Shown here: piece by piece, positions 35,177 through 43,229 of the stretch
Position numbering within the stretch: position 1 is the first letter of the stretch
Layout: every line of letters begins with the position of its first letter
Assembly (NCBI GenBank): GCA_015067845.1
Contig: SVLT01000001.1
Location: 1 to 64,000, forward strand
Source: Oscillospiraceae bacterium
Lineage (GTDB): Bacteria > Bacillota > Clostridia > Oscillospirales > Oscillospiraceae
Direction of reading: 5' to 3'
DNA length: 64,000 nucleotides
Notes under the pieces: model-generated
The model's input: only the letters and a program-made list of their open reading frames with translations
Databases searched by the model: none
What the model was told of the DNA's origin: nothing
Made by a program: the position numbers and the translations under genes

Positions 35177-36301
35177 ATGAATATAAAAGAAGTTGCGGAG
35201 ATCCGTCGTCATATCCACCGGGACCGCAGTAATATGACAGCTATTTACGGCTGCTATGTTAACGGCAGCAAGGAGATCGTCTCCGAATTTCGCAGCAGCA
35301 CCGGCATGATGTCTGAAAACGAGGGAGATAAGTATTTCGGTCTGCTCCGTAAATGCCTGTCCGGCACGATTGGAAAGCACTTGATCGACATCAACTTCAA
35401 AACTTCTCAGGTTATGGACAGCCCGGAGCATAAGCTTCTGATGGAACTTCGTCAGTCCGGACTGGAAAACCAGGAGCTGCGGATGACCTTTTACCGCAAG
35501 GTCATAGAAACGGTTTCCCTGGATGATGGCTATCTGATCCTTCTTGTTTGTGATACATACGATGTTCCCTTCAAAAAGGACAGCAACGGCGAGGAGACAA
35601 ACGAAGCCTTCAAATTCCTCCTTTGCGGGGTCTGTCCTGTGAAGCTCACAAAAGCGACGCTCCACTATGTTCCGGAGGAAAAGATCTTCCACGACGGCGG
35701 CATCACAAATGCGGTCAGCAGTCCTGCCATCGGATTTTTGTTCCCTGCCTTTGATGGGCGGGCGACCAACATCTACAATGCCCTCTATTACACCCGGAGC
35801 GTCAAGGAGAGCCAGGAAGCCTTTGTGGACGCCATCTTCCATACCCCCATTCCCAAGCCCGCCTACGCCCAGAAGAAGTCCTTTGAGGCCATTTTGAGCA
35901 ATGCGCTGGCAGAGGAGTGCAGTATGGATGTGGTGCAGACGGTGCATGAACAGCTGGCACAGCGCATTGAGCTGCACAAGGAAAGCAAGGTTGCGGAGCC
36001 GTTGCTCATCTGCAAGGACGATGTGAAGGATGTATTGGCCGGCTGCGGCGTTTCGAATGCCCATCTTGCCAAATTCAGCGTGGATTATGACGAAGCTTTT
36101 GGCTTTGAAGCGCCCGTTCATCCTAAAAACATCATTGACGAGAAGAAATTCGAGATCAAAACACCGGATGTGGCGATCAAGGTTGCGCCGGACCGGCTGG
36201 ATCTGATCGAAACACGGATCATCGGCGGCGTGAAATACATCCTCATCAATGCTCAGGAGGATGTGGAGGTCAATGGCGTGAGCATCCATATTCAGGAATA
36301 A
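35177..36301 (+). CDS. DUF4317 family protein
   Basis: The 374-residue soluble protein begins MNIKEVAEIRRHIHRDRSNMTAIYGCYVNGSKEIV, the characteristic opening of DUF4317, a family largely found in Clostridia. It lacks a signal peptide or membrane helix. The function is unknown. It carries a long C-terminal segment (APDRLDLIETRIIGGVKYILINAQEDVEVNGV) that is predicted to be beta-rich. A GTGAGGT site precedes the ATG. It follows the AraC gene by 34 bases, with a TATAAT at 35151-35156 but no good -35, and ends at a strong terminator. Confidence 0.85.
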   Translation: MNIKEVAEIRRHIHRDRSNMTAIYGCYVNGSKEIVSEFRSSTGMMSENEGDKYFGLLRKCLSGTIGKHLIDINFKTSQVMDSPEHKLLMELRQSGLENQELRMTFYRKVIETVSLDDGYLILLVCDTYDVPFKKDSNGEETNEAFKFLLCGVCPVKLTKATLHYVPEEKIFHDGGITNAVSSPAIGFLFPAFDGRATNIYNALYYTRSVKESQEAFVDAIFHTPIPKPAYAQKKSFEAILSNALAEECSMDVVQTVHEQLAQRIELHKESKVAEPLLICKDDVKDVLAGCGVSNAHLAKFSVDYDEAFGFEAPVHPKNIIDEKKFEIKTPDVAIKVAPDRLDLIETRIIGGVKYILINAQEDVEVNGVSIHIQE

Positions 36302-36303
36302 TA

Positions 36304-36333
36304 AATGCGCGTGCTGCATAGTAGCACGCGCAT
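36304..36333. terminator. Terminator between DUF4317 and the cytidylate-kinase-like gene
   Basis: ATGCGCGTGCT and AGCACGCGCAT form an 11-base stem, followed on the plus strand by TGTTTATTT. It separates converging genes. Confidence 0.82.
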
Positions 36334-36336
36334 TGT

Positions 36337-36945
36337 TTATTTGGAATTTTTAACGATGTTGACGACAATATCCGCTGCTTCGTCCACACCGATCACTGCG
36401 GTGTTCAGGCACAGGTCGTAGTTTTCCGCATCGCCCCAGGTTCTGCCGGTGTAATGCTGATAGTTCACACTTCTGCGCTTATCCTTTTCCTGCAAACGGG
36501 CAACGGGACTCTTTTCAGACTCGCCGTACAGCCGCACGATCCGATCCGCGCGGAAATCCATATCCGCATGGACATAGATGTGAAGAACATCCTTGCGATC
36601 CTTCAAAATGTAATCCGCATTCCGTCCGACGATGACACAGGGACCCTTCTCAGCCAACTGCAAAATGGTGCTGCATTGGATACTCCACAGGAAATCTGCG
36701 GTAGACAGGCCGTTCATCACCCCGGGAACACCGCCTGCAGCGAAGGCATAGGACAATATGCTCTTTCCGGGGGAGTGTTCTCCGTGTTCCTCCACAAATT
36801 TGGGGGCGAAACCGGATTCCAAAGCAATTTGCTCTACCAGTTCCTTGTCATAAAACGGGATGCCAAGTTTTTCTGCGATCTGGCGTCCGACACTTCTGCC
36901 GCCGCTGCCAAACTGCCGACTGATGGTAATGATCGTCTTTTTCAT
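36337..36945 (-). CDS. Cytidylate kinase-like family protein
   Basis: The 202-residue protein begins MKKTIITISRQFGSGGRSVGRQIAEKLG, a P-loop variant (GSGGRSVG, residues 13-20) typical of the cytidylate-kinase-like family. YDKELVEQIAL follows, then PCVIVGRNADYIL. It is distinct from the essential Cmk and its substrate is uncertain. Similar proteins are often regulators or nucleotide kinases of unknown role in Clostridia. It is a single gene, divergent from the flavin reductase gene. Confidence 0.87.
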   Translation of the reverse strand: MKKTIITISRQFGSGGRSVGRQIAEKLGIPFYDKELVEQIALESGFAPKFVEEHGEHSPGKSILSYAFAAGGVPGVMNGLSTADFLWSIQCSTILQLAEKGPCVIVGRNADYILKDRKDVLHIYVHADMDFRADRIVRLYGESEKSPVARLQEKDKRRSVNYQHYTGRTWGDAENYDLCLNTAVIGVDEAADIVVNIVKNSK

Positions 36946-37082
36946 ATTGCGTCCTCCTTGTTTGTGGTAACTATATCATAACATCCAAATGTCATGTTGT
37001 CAAATCCATGTGCCAAGAAAGTGTGGAAATTTGCACGGAAGTGTGTTATGATAGCACCATCAAGGAAAGGGAGGATATCATA

Positions 37083-37604
37083 ATGAAGAAGATGATCGAT
37101 CCGTTTGACTATGCCGGGGAGTTTCCCAAGCACATGGGCCGGGGCATTTTGCTGACCACAAAAGGGGCGTCCGGTGTTAATACCATGACCATTGGCTGGG
37201 GCACGCTGGGCATCGAGTGGGGCAGACCCATGTTTGTTGCCTATGTCCGGGAAAGCCGGTACACCCATAAGCTTTTGGAAGAGAATCCGGAGTTTACTGT
37301 CAACTGTCCGGTAGGGGAGATCGACGGGAAAATTCTGGGCTTCTGCGGTACGAAATCCGGCCGGGATGTGGACAAGATCAAGGAATTGGGTCTGCATCCG
37401 GAAGAACCTCTGAACATTTCTGTTCCCGGTATCAAGGAATTTCCGCTGACGCTGGAATGCAAGGTGGTCTACCGCAATCCCCAGCCTGTGGCATCCATTC
37501 CCCAGGAGATCCAGGACCGTTATTATCCTGTTAAGAACGGCGTACAGGATTTCCACCATGCCTATTACGGCGAAATCGTCGGCGCATACATCATTGAAGA
37601 CTAA
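37083..37604 (+). CDS. Flavin reductase-like domain protein
   Basis: The 173-residue protein has the split-barrel FMN-binding fold of flavin reductases: GILLTTKGASGVNTMTIGWGTLGIEWGRPMFVAYVRESRYTHKLLEENPEFTVNCP (about 21-76). The threonine/asparagine-rich start of the fold binds FMN. It probably acts as an NAD(P)H:flavin oxidoreductase or electron-transfer flavoprotein. The ATG at 37083 follows GGGAGG; upstream in-frame codons are not preceded by a ribosome-binding site. It is monocistronic with a terminator after it. Confidence 0.88.
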   Translation: MKKMIDPFDYAGEFPKHMGRGILLTTKGASGVNTMTIGWGTLGIEWGRPMFVAYVRESRYTHKLLEENPEFTVNCPVGEIDGKILGFCGTKSGRDVDKIKELGLHPEEPLNISVPGIKEFPLTLECKVVYRNPQPVASIPQEIQDRYYPVKNGVQDFHHAYYGEIVGAYIIED

Positions 37605-37608
37605 AACA

Positions 37609-37634
37609 ACTGCCCCGGAAAACCGGGGCAGTTT
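37609..37634. terminator. Terminator between the flavin reductase and Na/Pi cotransporter genes
   Basis: ACTGCCCCGG, AAAA and CCGGGGCAGT, with T-rich flanks on both strands, in a convergent gap. Confidence 0.88.
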
Positions 37635-37639
37635 CCATT

Positions 37640-39382
37640 TTACAGACTGTATTTTTCGCTGTACATCATATAAGCGTTGTTGAAATGCTCTGTGTCCTTA
37701 TGCATCAGCCGCACAGCCTCGTGCTGATTCATATTGTGATTGGACATGTCTAGCACGCATACGGCGATGTTGGAGCTGTGGTCGGAAATACGCTCCAGAC
37801 CCGTAAGCAGATCGGCCCATACAAAGCCCACAGAGATGGAGCATTGGCCTTTTTGCAGCCGCTGGATGTGCCGGGAACGAAGTGCTTCTTTCAGATCGTC
37901 AACGACCTCTTCCAGGGGTTCCACATGATCTGCCACATCCAGATTACCGTTCACAAAGGCATCTCTTGCCATGGTCGCTACTTCTCTGACGGCGGCGCAG
38001 ATCACGGACAGCTCCTTCTTTGCATCGACGCTGAATGCCAAATCCTTTTCCAAAAGCTCTTCTGCGGATTCAACCAGGTTGACTGCATGGTCGGTGATCC
38101 GTTCGAAGTCGCCAATCACCTTCAAAAGGCCGGCGGCTTCCAAGCTGTCGGATTCGTTGGACGCCTGGGTACTGAGCTTCACCAGATAGGATCCGAGAAT
38201 ATCCTCATAGTGGTCCGTTTTATCTTCCAGATCCCGTACTTCCTTTGCAAGCTGGGGCGTGTAGTTGCTCAGTGCTTCCAAACTTTTATCCAAGGCCTCA
38301 ACAGCACAGTTGGCCATATCCACGCACAGCATACGGCAGCGTTCCAGAGCGATGGGGGGTGTGGCCAGCAGACGCTCGTCCAGTTCTACCACAGCTTCAG
38401 GCTTCTTGTCGTCGGGGAGGAGCTTGATGGAGAGCTTTTCCAACACATTGCTCATGGGCAGCACGATCAGGGTGCAAATGACATTAAACAAGGTGTGACA
38501 GATGGCGATATTGAGCTGGTTTGCAGAGTCGTTGAATATCATCGGCTCAAAAATGGCATCTGCAATTATAAACAGCGTCAGACAGAACAGTGTGCCGATG
38601 ATGTTAAAGAGCAGCTGAAGGAGGGCGGCACGCTTGGCATTCTTGTTGGTGCCCACAGAGGACAGCAGAGAGGTTACACAGGTACCGATGTTCTGACCCA
38701 TGATGATGGGAATTGCTGCGCCCAGGGTCACCTGGCCTGTGGCAGAGAGCGCCTGCAGGATACCCACGGATGCGGAGCTGGATTGTATTGCAGCTGTAAG
38801 CACGGCACCGGCCAAAACACCAAGAATGGGATTGCGGAACAGCAAAAACAGCTGCTGGAATTCGGGGACATCTTTCAGACCGCTCACAGCACCGGACATG
38901 GCTTCCATACCGAACATCAAGGTAGCAAAACCCAGAAGGATCATGCCGGTATCCTTTTTCTTGTCGTTCTTGCAGAACATATAGAAAATGATGCCGATCA
39001 GCGCCAGGATGGGTGTGAAGGAGCTGGGTTTTAGCAGCTGCACAAACACATTACCGCTGTCAATTGCACCAAGACTGAGGATCCAGGCGGTGACGGTTGT
39101 GCCGACCTTGGCACCCATAATTACATTGATTGCCTGCTTGAGGTTCATCAAACCGGAGTTGACGAAGCCCACGACCATAACTGTGGTGGCAGAGGAGCTT
39201 TGAATCACAGCAGTGACCACAAGACCGGTCAAAAAGCCTTTCAGACGGCTGGTGGTCAGCTTCCGCAGCAGGGTACGAAGACCGCTGCCGGCGCGACGCT
39301 CCAGGGCCTGTCCCATGAGGTTCATACCGAACAGGAACAAACACAGACCACCAATCATGGATAATGCGTCAAATAAGTCCAT
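37640..39382 (-). CDS. Na+/phosphate cotransporter (NptA/PNaS family) with PhoU-like domain
   Basis: The 580-residue protein has an N-terminal transporter half with two inverted repeats, each bearing the signature QSSSAT/QSSSAS (residues about 61 and 199) that lines the phosphate path. There are about eight membrane helices. Residues from about 350 form a PhoU-like helical bundle (ALERCRMLCVDMANCAVEALDKSLEALSNY onwards). It imports inorganic phosphate with sodium, or possibly acts in phosphate sensing. It is preceded by its own extended -10 promoter. Confidence 0.93.
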   Translation of the reverse strand: MDLFDALSMIGGLCLFLFGMNLMGQALERRAGSGLRTLLRKLTTSRLKGFLTGLVVTAVIQSSSATTVMVVGFVNSGLMNLKQAINVIMGAKVGTTVTAWILSLGAIDSGNVFVQLLKPSSFTPILALIGIIFYMFCKNDKKKDTGMILLGFATLMFGMEAMSGAVSGLKDVPEFQQLFLLFRNPILGVLAGAVLTAAIQSSSASVGILQALSATGQVTLGAAIPIIMGQNIGTCVTSLLSSVGTNKNAKRAALLQLLFNIIGTLFCLTLFIIADAIFEPMIFNDSANQLNIAICHTLFNVICTLIVLPMSNVLEKLSIKLLPDDKKPEAVVELDERLLATPPIALERCRMLCVDMANCAVEALDKSLEALSNYTPQLAKEVRDLEDKTDHYEDILGSYLVKLSTQASNESDSLEAAGLLKVIGDFERITDHAVNLVESAEELLEKDLAFSVDAKKELSVICAAVREVATMARDAFVNGNLDVADHVEPLEEVVDDLKEALRSRHIQRLQKGQCSISVGFVWADLLTGLERISDHSSNIAVCVLDMSNHNMNQHEAVRLMHKDTEHFNNAYMMYSEKYSL

Positions 39383-39429
39383 ATTATTATCTTACCTCCT
39401 AAGAGTGAACTGCAAAATATACCAAATTT

Positions 39430-39458
39430 AGTATAGCACATATCATTTACAATATCAA
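39430..39458 (-). promoter_or_regulatory. Sigma-A promoter of the Na/Pi cotransporter gene
   Basis: On the minus strand TTGATA (39453-39458), a 17-base spacer and TATACT (39430-39435) preceded by TGTGC, giving an extended -10. Confidence 0.78.
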
Positions 39459-39474
39459 ATTGGGATTTTTGACA

Positions 39475-39504
39475 AAAAATGATGGCAGACTTTCATCTGC
39501 CATC
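39475..39504 (-). terminator. Terminator of the MFS remnant
   Basis: On the minus strand GATGGCAGA and TCTGCCATC form a 9-base stem with a 6-base loop, followed by ATTTTTT. Confidence 0.88.
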
Positions 39505-39521
39505 AACAAAATTGCAGTATT

Positions 39522-39878
39522 TTATTTGCTTTGCGCAGATTCCGAGGATGCGAGCCGCATTTCAAAGGCCCGCTGCTCCTTCTTTGCCATTGCAAAGATG
39601 ATGAAAAATAGGCCTAGCACAAACAGCGATAAAACCGCGGACAGGCGGAATACCAGATCGTAGCTTCCCAGGGCATCATAGATGGCATTGGTGATCGGCA
39701 CGATTACCAGCGAACCGGCCGCCAACGAAAAGTTTGCTCTTGACATTCCCAGCTCTGTTGTCACCGGGATGGTGTAAATGGAAGCGAGGGTGTTTGCCAG
39801 GCCGCCGTATATGGTCGTCTGGAGCATCATAACGATTACGATAATCCAGTGATAATGCTTCTTTAACCAATTGAACAT
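39522..39878 (-). pseudogene. MFS transporter remnant with large in-frame internal deletion
   Basis: The 118-codon frame begins like a full MFS permease (MFNWLKKHYHWIIVIVMMLQTTIYGGLANT... TELGMSRANFSLAAGS). From about residue 55 it switches to what looks like the last two helices (ITNAIYDALGSYDLVFRLSAVLSLFVLGLFFIIFAMAKKEQ). Complete members have about 400 residues and 12 helices; only about four remain. The frame is open throughout, and a terminator still follows. The likeliest reading is an in-frame deletion of helices 3-10, with no transport function. A genuine small membrane protein cannot be excluded. Confidence 0.75.
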
Positions 39879-39960
39879 GACGATTCCTCACAAAGGTTTT
39901 TGACTCTGCCTATCATACTCCTGATTTTGCGATTTGGCATGTACCAATTTGGCGGAAAAG

Positions 39961-39989
39961 TTGACAGATCCTACCTGATGTTTTATAAT
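39961..39989 (+). promoter_or_regulatory. Sigma-A promoter of the Xaa-Pro peptidase gene
   Basis: TTGACA (39961-39966), a 17-base spacer and TATAAT (39984-39989): full consensus hexamers. Confidence 0.92.
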
Positions 39990-40020
39990 GAAAACAATCT
40001 GAATGAAAGAGGTCATTTCC

Positions 40021-41274
40021 ATGAAAGAATCCTATATCGCCAGAAGAAGTAAGCTGATTGAAAACAAGCAGGGCCCTTGCATGATCTGCATTTTCTCCGG
40101 AAATGCTCCCAGAAAGTCCCTGGATAGTGTTTATCCTTTTTATGTTGATCGCAACTTTTTTTATTTGACCGGTATTGATCATGAAAACATGATCCTTATG
40201 CTGCGCAAAGACCAAAACGGCGATGTAACGGAATCCCTGTTCATTGAGCCTTACGACGAAGAGTTGGCAAAATGGGTGGGCGGCCGCATGAGAGCGGACG
40301 AAGCAACGGAAATTTCCGGCATTGACAACATCCGGGATTTCAGCGACTTTTCTGCTGCGGTCCATAGCTTTATCAACAGTACCCGCGGCTTCGGCAAAAC
40401 TCATGTATATCTGGATCTGTGGCGCCATGTTGAGAACCAGGCCGACACACAGGCGCATCAGTTCGCTGCAAAATTGCAGCAGCGGTATCCTGCGGTGGTC
40501 ATTGATGATATTTTCGGCGATATGGTTGCCATGCGCCTGATCAAGTCCCATGAGGAAATTGCGTTCATGCGTAAGGCACAGGATGCGACCTGCACAGCAA
40601 TCATCGCCATGCTGAAATATGCGCGGCCTGAAATGAACGAAAGTGAGCTGGAGGGCATCTTTGACTTCTCTTTGAAGAAGCAGGGCGTTCGGGAGCACGC
40701 ATTCACCAGTATTATTGCCGGTGGTGGCCGCGCAGCAATTTTGCACTATGATAACAATGACCAGATCGTGCACGATGGGGAAATGGTGCTGATAGATCTC
40801 GGCAGTGCGGATGGACACTATTGTGCGGATATTTCCCGCACATTCCCGATCAATGGCAAATTTACGGACCGTCAGCGTCAAATCTACAATGCAGTATTGG
40901 ATGCGCAGCGCATCGTTATGGCCAATGCAAAACCCGGTGTTACAACCGGCCAACTGAATCAAATGGTCATTGATTACTATGAGTCCCGTCTGGATGATCT
41001 TGGCCTGCGAAAAGACGGCAAGGGCGTACGGGATTACTATTATCACGGTGTCAGCCATAGCCTTGGCTTGGATACCCACGATATCAGCCACGGCAGAAAT
41101 GTACCGCTGCAACCGGGCATGGTGATCACAGTGGAGCCGGGTCTTTACATCGAAGAAGAATCAATTGGCGTGCGTATTGAAAACGATGTACTGATCACAG
41201 AAGACGGAATCATTGATCTTTCTGCCGCAATTCCCAGCACCGTTGAAGAAATTGAAGCCATCATGGCAAAATAA
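40021..41274 (+). CDS. Xaa-Pro aminopeptidase (M24B family)
   Basis: The 417-residue protein has an N-terminal creatinase-like domain and a C-terminal pita-bread metallopeptidase domain. Metal ligands are D259 and D270 in IDLGSADGHYCADISRTF, a His in YYYHGVSHSLGLDTHD, and Glu in TVEPGLYIEEE and GVRIENDVLIT. It removes N-terminal residues before proline. The ATG at 40021 was chosen over 40003 because AAAGAGG lies 8 bases before it. It is monocistronic, with a consensus promoter and strong terminator. Confidence 0.95.
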   Translation: MKESYIARRSKLIENKQGPCMICIFSGNAPRKSLDSVYPFYVDRNFFYLTGIDHENMILMLRKDQNGDVTESLFIEPYDEELAKWVGGRMRADEATEISGIDNIRDFSDFSAAVHSFINSTRGFGKTHVYLDLWRHVENQADTQAHQFAAKLQQRYPAVVIDDIFGDMVAMRLIKSHEEIAFMRKAQDATCTAIIAMLKYARPEMNESELEGIFDFSLKKQGVREHAFTSIIAGGGRAAILHYDNNDQIVHDGEMVLIDLGSADGHYCADISRTFPINGKFTDRQRQIYNAVLDAQRIVMANAKPGVTTGQLNQMVIDYYESRLDDLGLRKDGKGVRDYYYHGVSHSLGLDTHDISHGRNVPLQPGMVITVEPGLYIEEESIGVRIENDVLITEDGIIDLSAAIPSTVEEIEAIMAK

Positions 41275-41280
41275 GCATTT

Positions 41281-41313
41281 ATGGCCCTATCCGGTTGGAT
41301 AGGGCCATATTTT
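41281..41313. terminator. Terminator between the peptidase gene and cotJC
   Basis: ATGGCCCTATCC, GGTT and GGATAGGGCCAT, then ATTTTTA, between converging genes. Confidence 0.9.
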
Positions 41314-41909
41314 TACATATCAAACGCCGGATTCATGCAGTAAACATTCTTCTGATTGAGTCGCTCCCGGAGCTGTTGCAGACTCTCGCCGAAGCGCTGA
41401 AAATGGACGATCTCCCGTTCCCGAAGGAATTTGATCACATCATTTACATCCGGGTCATCGGACAGCCGCAGGATGTTGTCGTAGGTCACCCGAGCCTTTT
41501 GCTCTGCCGCCAGGTCTTCCGTCAGATCTGCGATGGGATCACCCTTGACCTGCATGGTTGCTGCAGTCCACGGGAAACCGGAAGCGGCGGTGGGATATAC
41601 ACCGGCAGTATGATCCACAAAATACTGCTCCAGGGGCGTATTTTCAATGTCCTTTTCCTTCAAATTCCGGGTCAGCTGATGCACGATCGCCGCCACCATT
41701 TCCAGGTGGCCCAATTCTTCCGTGCCGATGTCCGTAAGCAGACCCTTTTGGTCATCAAAGGGCATGGAATACCGCTGGGAGAGATAGCGCATGGATGCGC
41801 CCAGCTCGCCGTCCGGGCCGCCGTACTGGCTGATGATAATGGATGCCAAACGGGGATTGGGCCGGGCGATTTTCACGGGATATTGCAGTTTCTTATCATA
41901 CACAAACAT
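41313..41909 (-). CDS. cotJC: Spore coat protein CotJC (manganese catalase-like)
   Basis: The 198-residue protein has the ferritin-like manganese catalase fold of CotJC: PRLASIIISQYGGPDGELGASMRYLSQRY (about 19-48), then GTEELGHLEMVAA (about 62-74) and EIVHFQRFGESL near 172, whose Glu/His residues bind the dimetal centre. It is an inner coat protein made in the mother cell. An AAGGAGGG site precedes the ATG. It follows a fused cotJA-cotJB gene by 3 bases, keeping the cotJ operon order. Confidence 0.93.
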   Translation of the reverse strand: MFVYDKKLQYPVKIARPNPRLASIIISQYGGPDGELGASMRYLSQRYSMPFDDQKGLLTDIGTEELGHLEMVAAIVHQLTRNLKEKDIENTPLEQYFVDHTAGVYPTAASGFPWTAATMQVKGDPIADLTEDLAAEQKARVTYDNILRLSDDPDVNDVIKFLREREIVHFQRFGESLQQLRERLNQKNVYCMNPAFDM

Positions 41910-41912
41910 AGC

Positions 41913-42353
41913 TTAACCCTCCTTGTTGGCCGCATATTCCCAGGGCCACGGATCATCCAGCCAGCGATAACGCTCACCCTTTGCCGGCAGACCGTGCTTT
42001 AAGGGGCGTTCTTCGTTGAATTCCATCATGCCCTTGTGGTAGATCTGCTGATACTTCCGGTACAATTCCAATGCCTCCATGTCATTTGGATGGGTATCCA
42101 GATACAATGCCAGCTCCTGGATCATAAAGGCAAGCGTCTGTAATTCGGTTTTGGGCGTAACCGGCTGCTCCTGCTGATTGACCATGCCCATAAAAGGAAG
42201 GTCCAGTCCCGGGAACATGGTTCCCCGAACCAGCGCCTTCCGGGGCTCGTATTGGGGCGGACATTCCAGCTGGAAGGGGACATAGGGGTTCGCCAGGGGC
42301 GCAAGGGTCGGCAAACGGCCCTCTGTGCCGTTGTTTTTACGTTCCACATTCAT
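41913..42353 (-). CDS. Fused CotJA-CotJB spore coat protein
   Basis: In this 146-residue frame, residues about 14-56 match CotJA (LAPLANPYVPFQLE, EPRKALVRGTMFPGLDLPFMG). Residues about 69-146 match CotJB (ELALYLDTHPNDMEALELYRKYQ, YRWLDDPWPWEYAANK). In B. subtilis and most relatives these are separate proteins of about 80 residues each; here they are joined by a short linker (MVNQQEQPVTP). The ATG at 42353 is very close to AGGAGG; a GTG at 42347 in the same frame has better spacing and may be the true start. It lies just before cotJC, so the operon is otherwise intact. Confidence 0.85.
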   Translation of the reverse strand: MNVERKNNGTEGRLPTLAPLANPYVPFQLECPPQYEPRKALVRGTMFPGLDLPFMGMVNQQEQPVTPKTELQTLAFMIQELALYLDTHPNDMEALELYRKYQQIYHKGMMEFNEERPLKHGLPAKGERYRWLDDPWPWEYAANKEG

Positions 42354-42393
42354 TCCTCCTATCAAAATTCTGTCGGAACTGTCGTTCCTGGTC

Positions 42394-42401
42394 ATTCTAT
42401 G
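42394..42401 (-). promoter_or_regulatory. Possible sigma-E-type -10 of the cotJ operon
   Basis: On the minus strand CATAGAAT differs in one base from the sigma-E -10 CATACAAT and lies about 40 bases before the cotJA-cotJB start. No good -35 was identified, so the call is weak. Confidence 0.3.
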
Positions 42402-42466
42402 CCGCTTCCTGCGGAAGAGTTCTGTGATAGGGGCGGAGGGCATAGAAATAAGCAGAGGTGTTGTCC

Positions 42467-43171
42467 ATGAAGCGTGAGAATTGGATCATATTTGCCCCCT
42501 TTTATTTGCTGGTGATTATCATTTTCCTTGGAATCGCCCATGTGGGCAGCGAAACGGTTACTACCGTCAACCAGCGACAGCCGGTAGAAAGACAGCACAG
42601 AATCATTATAGATGCGGGTCACGGCGGCATCGATGGGGGAGCGACCTCCTGTACAGGCGTTCTGGAAAGTCATATCAATCTGGAAATTGCCCTGCGGCTG
42701 GAAAATGTCTTTCATTTGCTGGGCTATGATACCGTGATGATCCGCAGAACGGACGAATCTATCTACACCCAGGGCAATACCATTGCATCCCAGAAGGTGT
42801 CCGACTTAAAAGAACGGGTGCGTATCGTCAACGAAACGCCAGGTGCGATCCTTGTCAGTATTCATCAAAATACTTATTCTGACAGCCGCTACCGCGGTGC
42901 GCAGGTATTCTATGCCAACGACGAGCAAAGCAAAGCGATGGGACAATCCCTGCAAAGCAATCTGATTCAGATTTTAAAACCTGACAGCAGGCGAAAATCC
43001 AAGTCCGCAAAGGGTGTCTATCTTATGGAGCATATTCAGAACCCCGGCATTTTGATCGAATGTGGATTTTTGACGAATCCGGAGGAAGAGGCACTCTTGC
43101 GTGATTCCGTTTATCAAACCAAACTTTGCGGTGTCATTGCCGCCACCGTCAGCGAATTTTTGAGTACTTGA
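42467..43171 (+). CDS. cwlD: N-acetylmuramoyl-L-alanine amidase CwlD (sporulation)
   Basis: The 234-residue protein has an N-terminal membrane anchor (about 7-25). The amidase_3 catalytic domain carries zinc ligands H52 (IIIDAGHGGIDGGA), the Glu of LESHINLEIAL and the His of LVSIHQNTYSD, and catalytic Glu in ILIECGFLTNPEEE. CwlD strips stem peptides during cortex formation to make muramic delta-lactam. The ATG at 42467 follows AGAGG by 8 bases. It is divergent from the cotJ operon, which groups two sporulation loci. Confidence 0.92.
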   Translation: MKRENWIIFAPFYLLVIIIFLGIAHVGSETVTTVNQRQPVERQHRIIIDAGHGGIDGGATSCTGVLESHINLEIALRLENVFHLLGYDTVMIRRTDESIYTQGNTIASQKVSDLKERVRIVNETPGAILVSIHQNTYSDSRYRGAQVFYANDEQSKAMGQSLQSNLIQILKPDSRRKSKSAKGVYLMEHIQNPGILIECGFLTNPEEEALLRDSVYQTKLCGVIAATVSEFLST

Positions 43172-43196
43172 CCATCCTTGATTCGACTGATATAAT
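43168..43196 (+). promoter_or_regulatory. Sigma-A promoter of the GH1 gene
   Basis: TTGACC (43168-43173), a 17-base spacer and TATAAT (43191-43196). The -35 overlaps the cwlD stop codon. Confidence 0.8.
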
Positions 43197-43229
43197 CACA
43201 TATATTGATTAAAAATCAGGAGGTTCAGT

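Noticed and set aside
39961..40020. Longer start at 40003 for the Xaa-Pro peptidase
   Set aside because: The ATG at 40003 has no ribosome-binding site, while AAAGAGG is well placed for 40021.
42418..42466. Sigma-E or sigma-G promoter for cwlD
   Set aside because: CATAGAAA at 42441 would place the start inside the ribosome-binding site, and no -35 is present.
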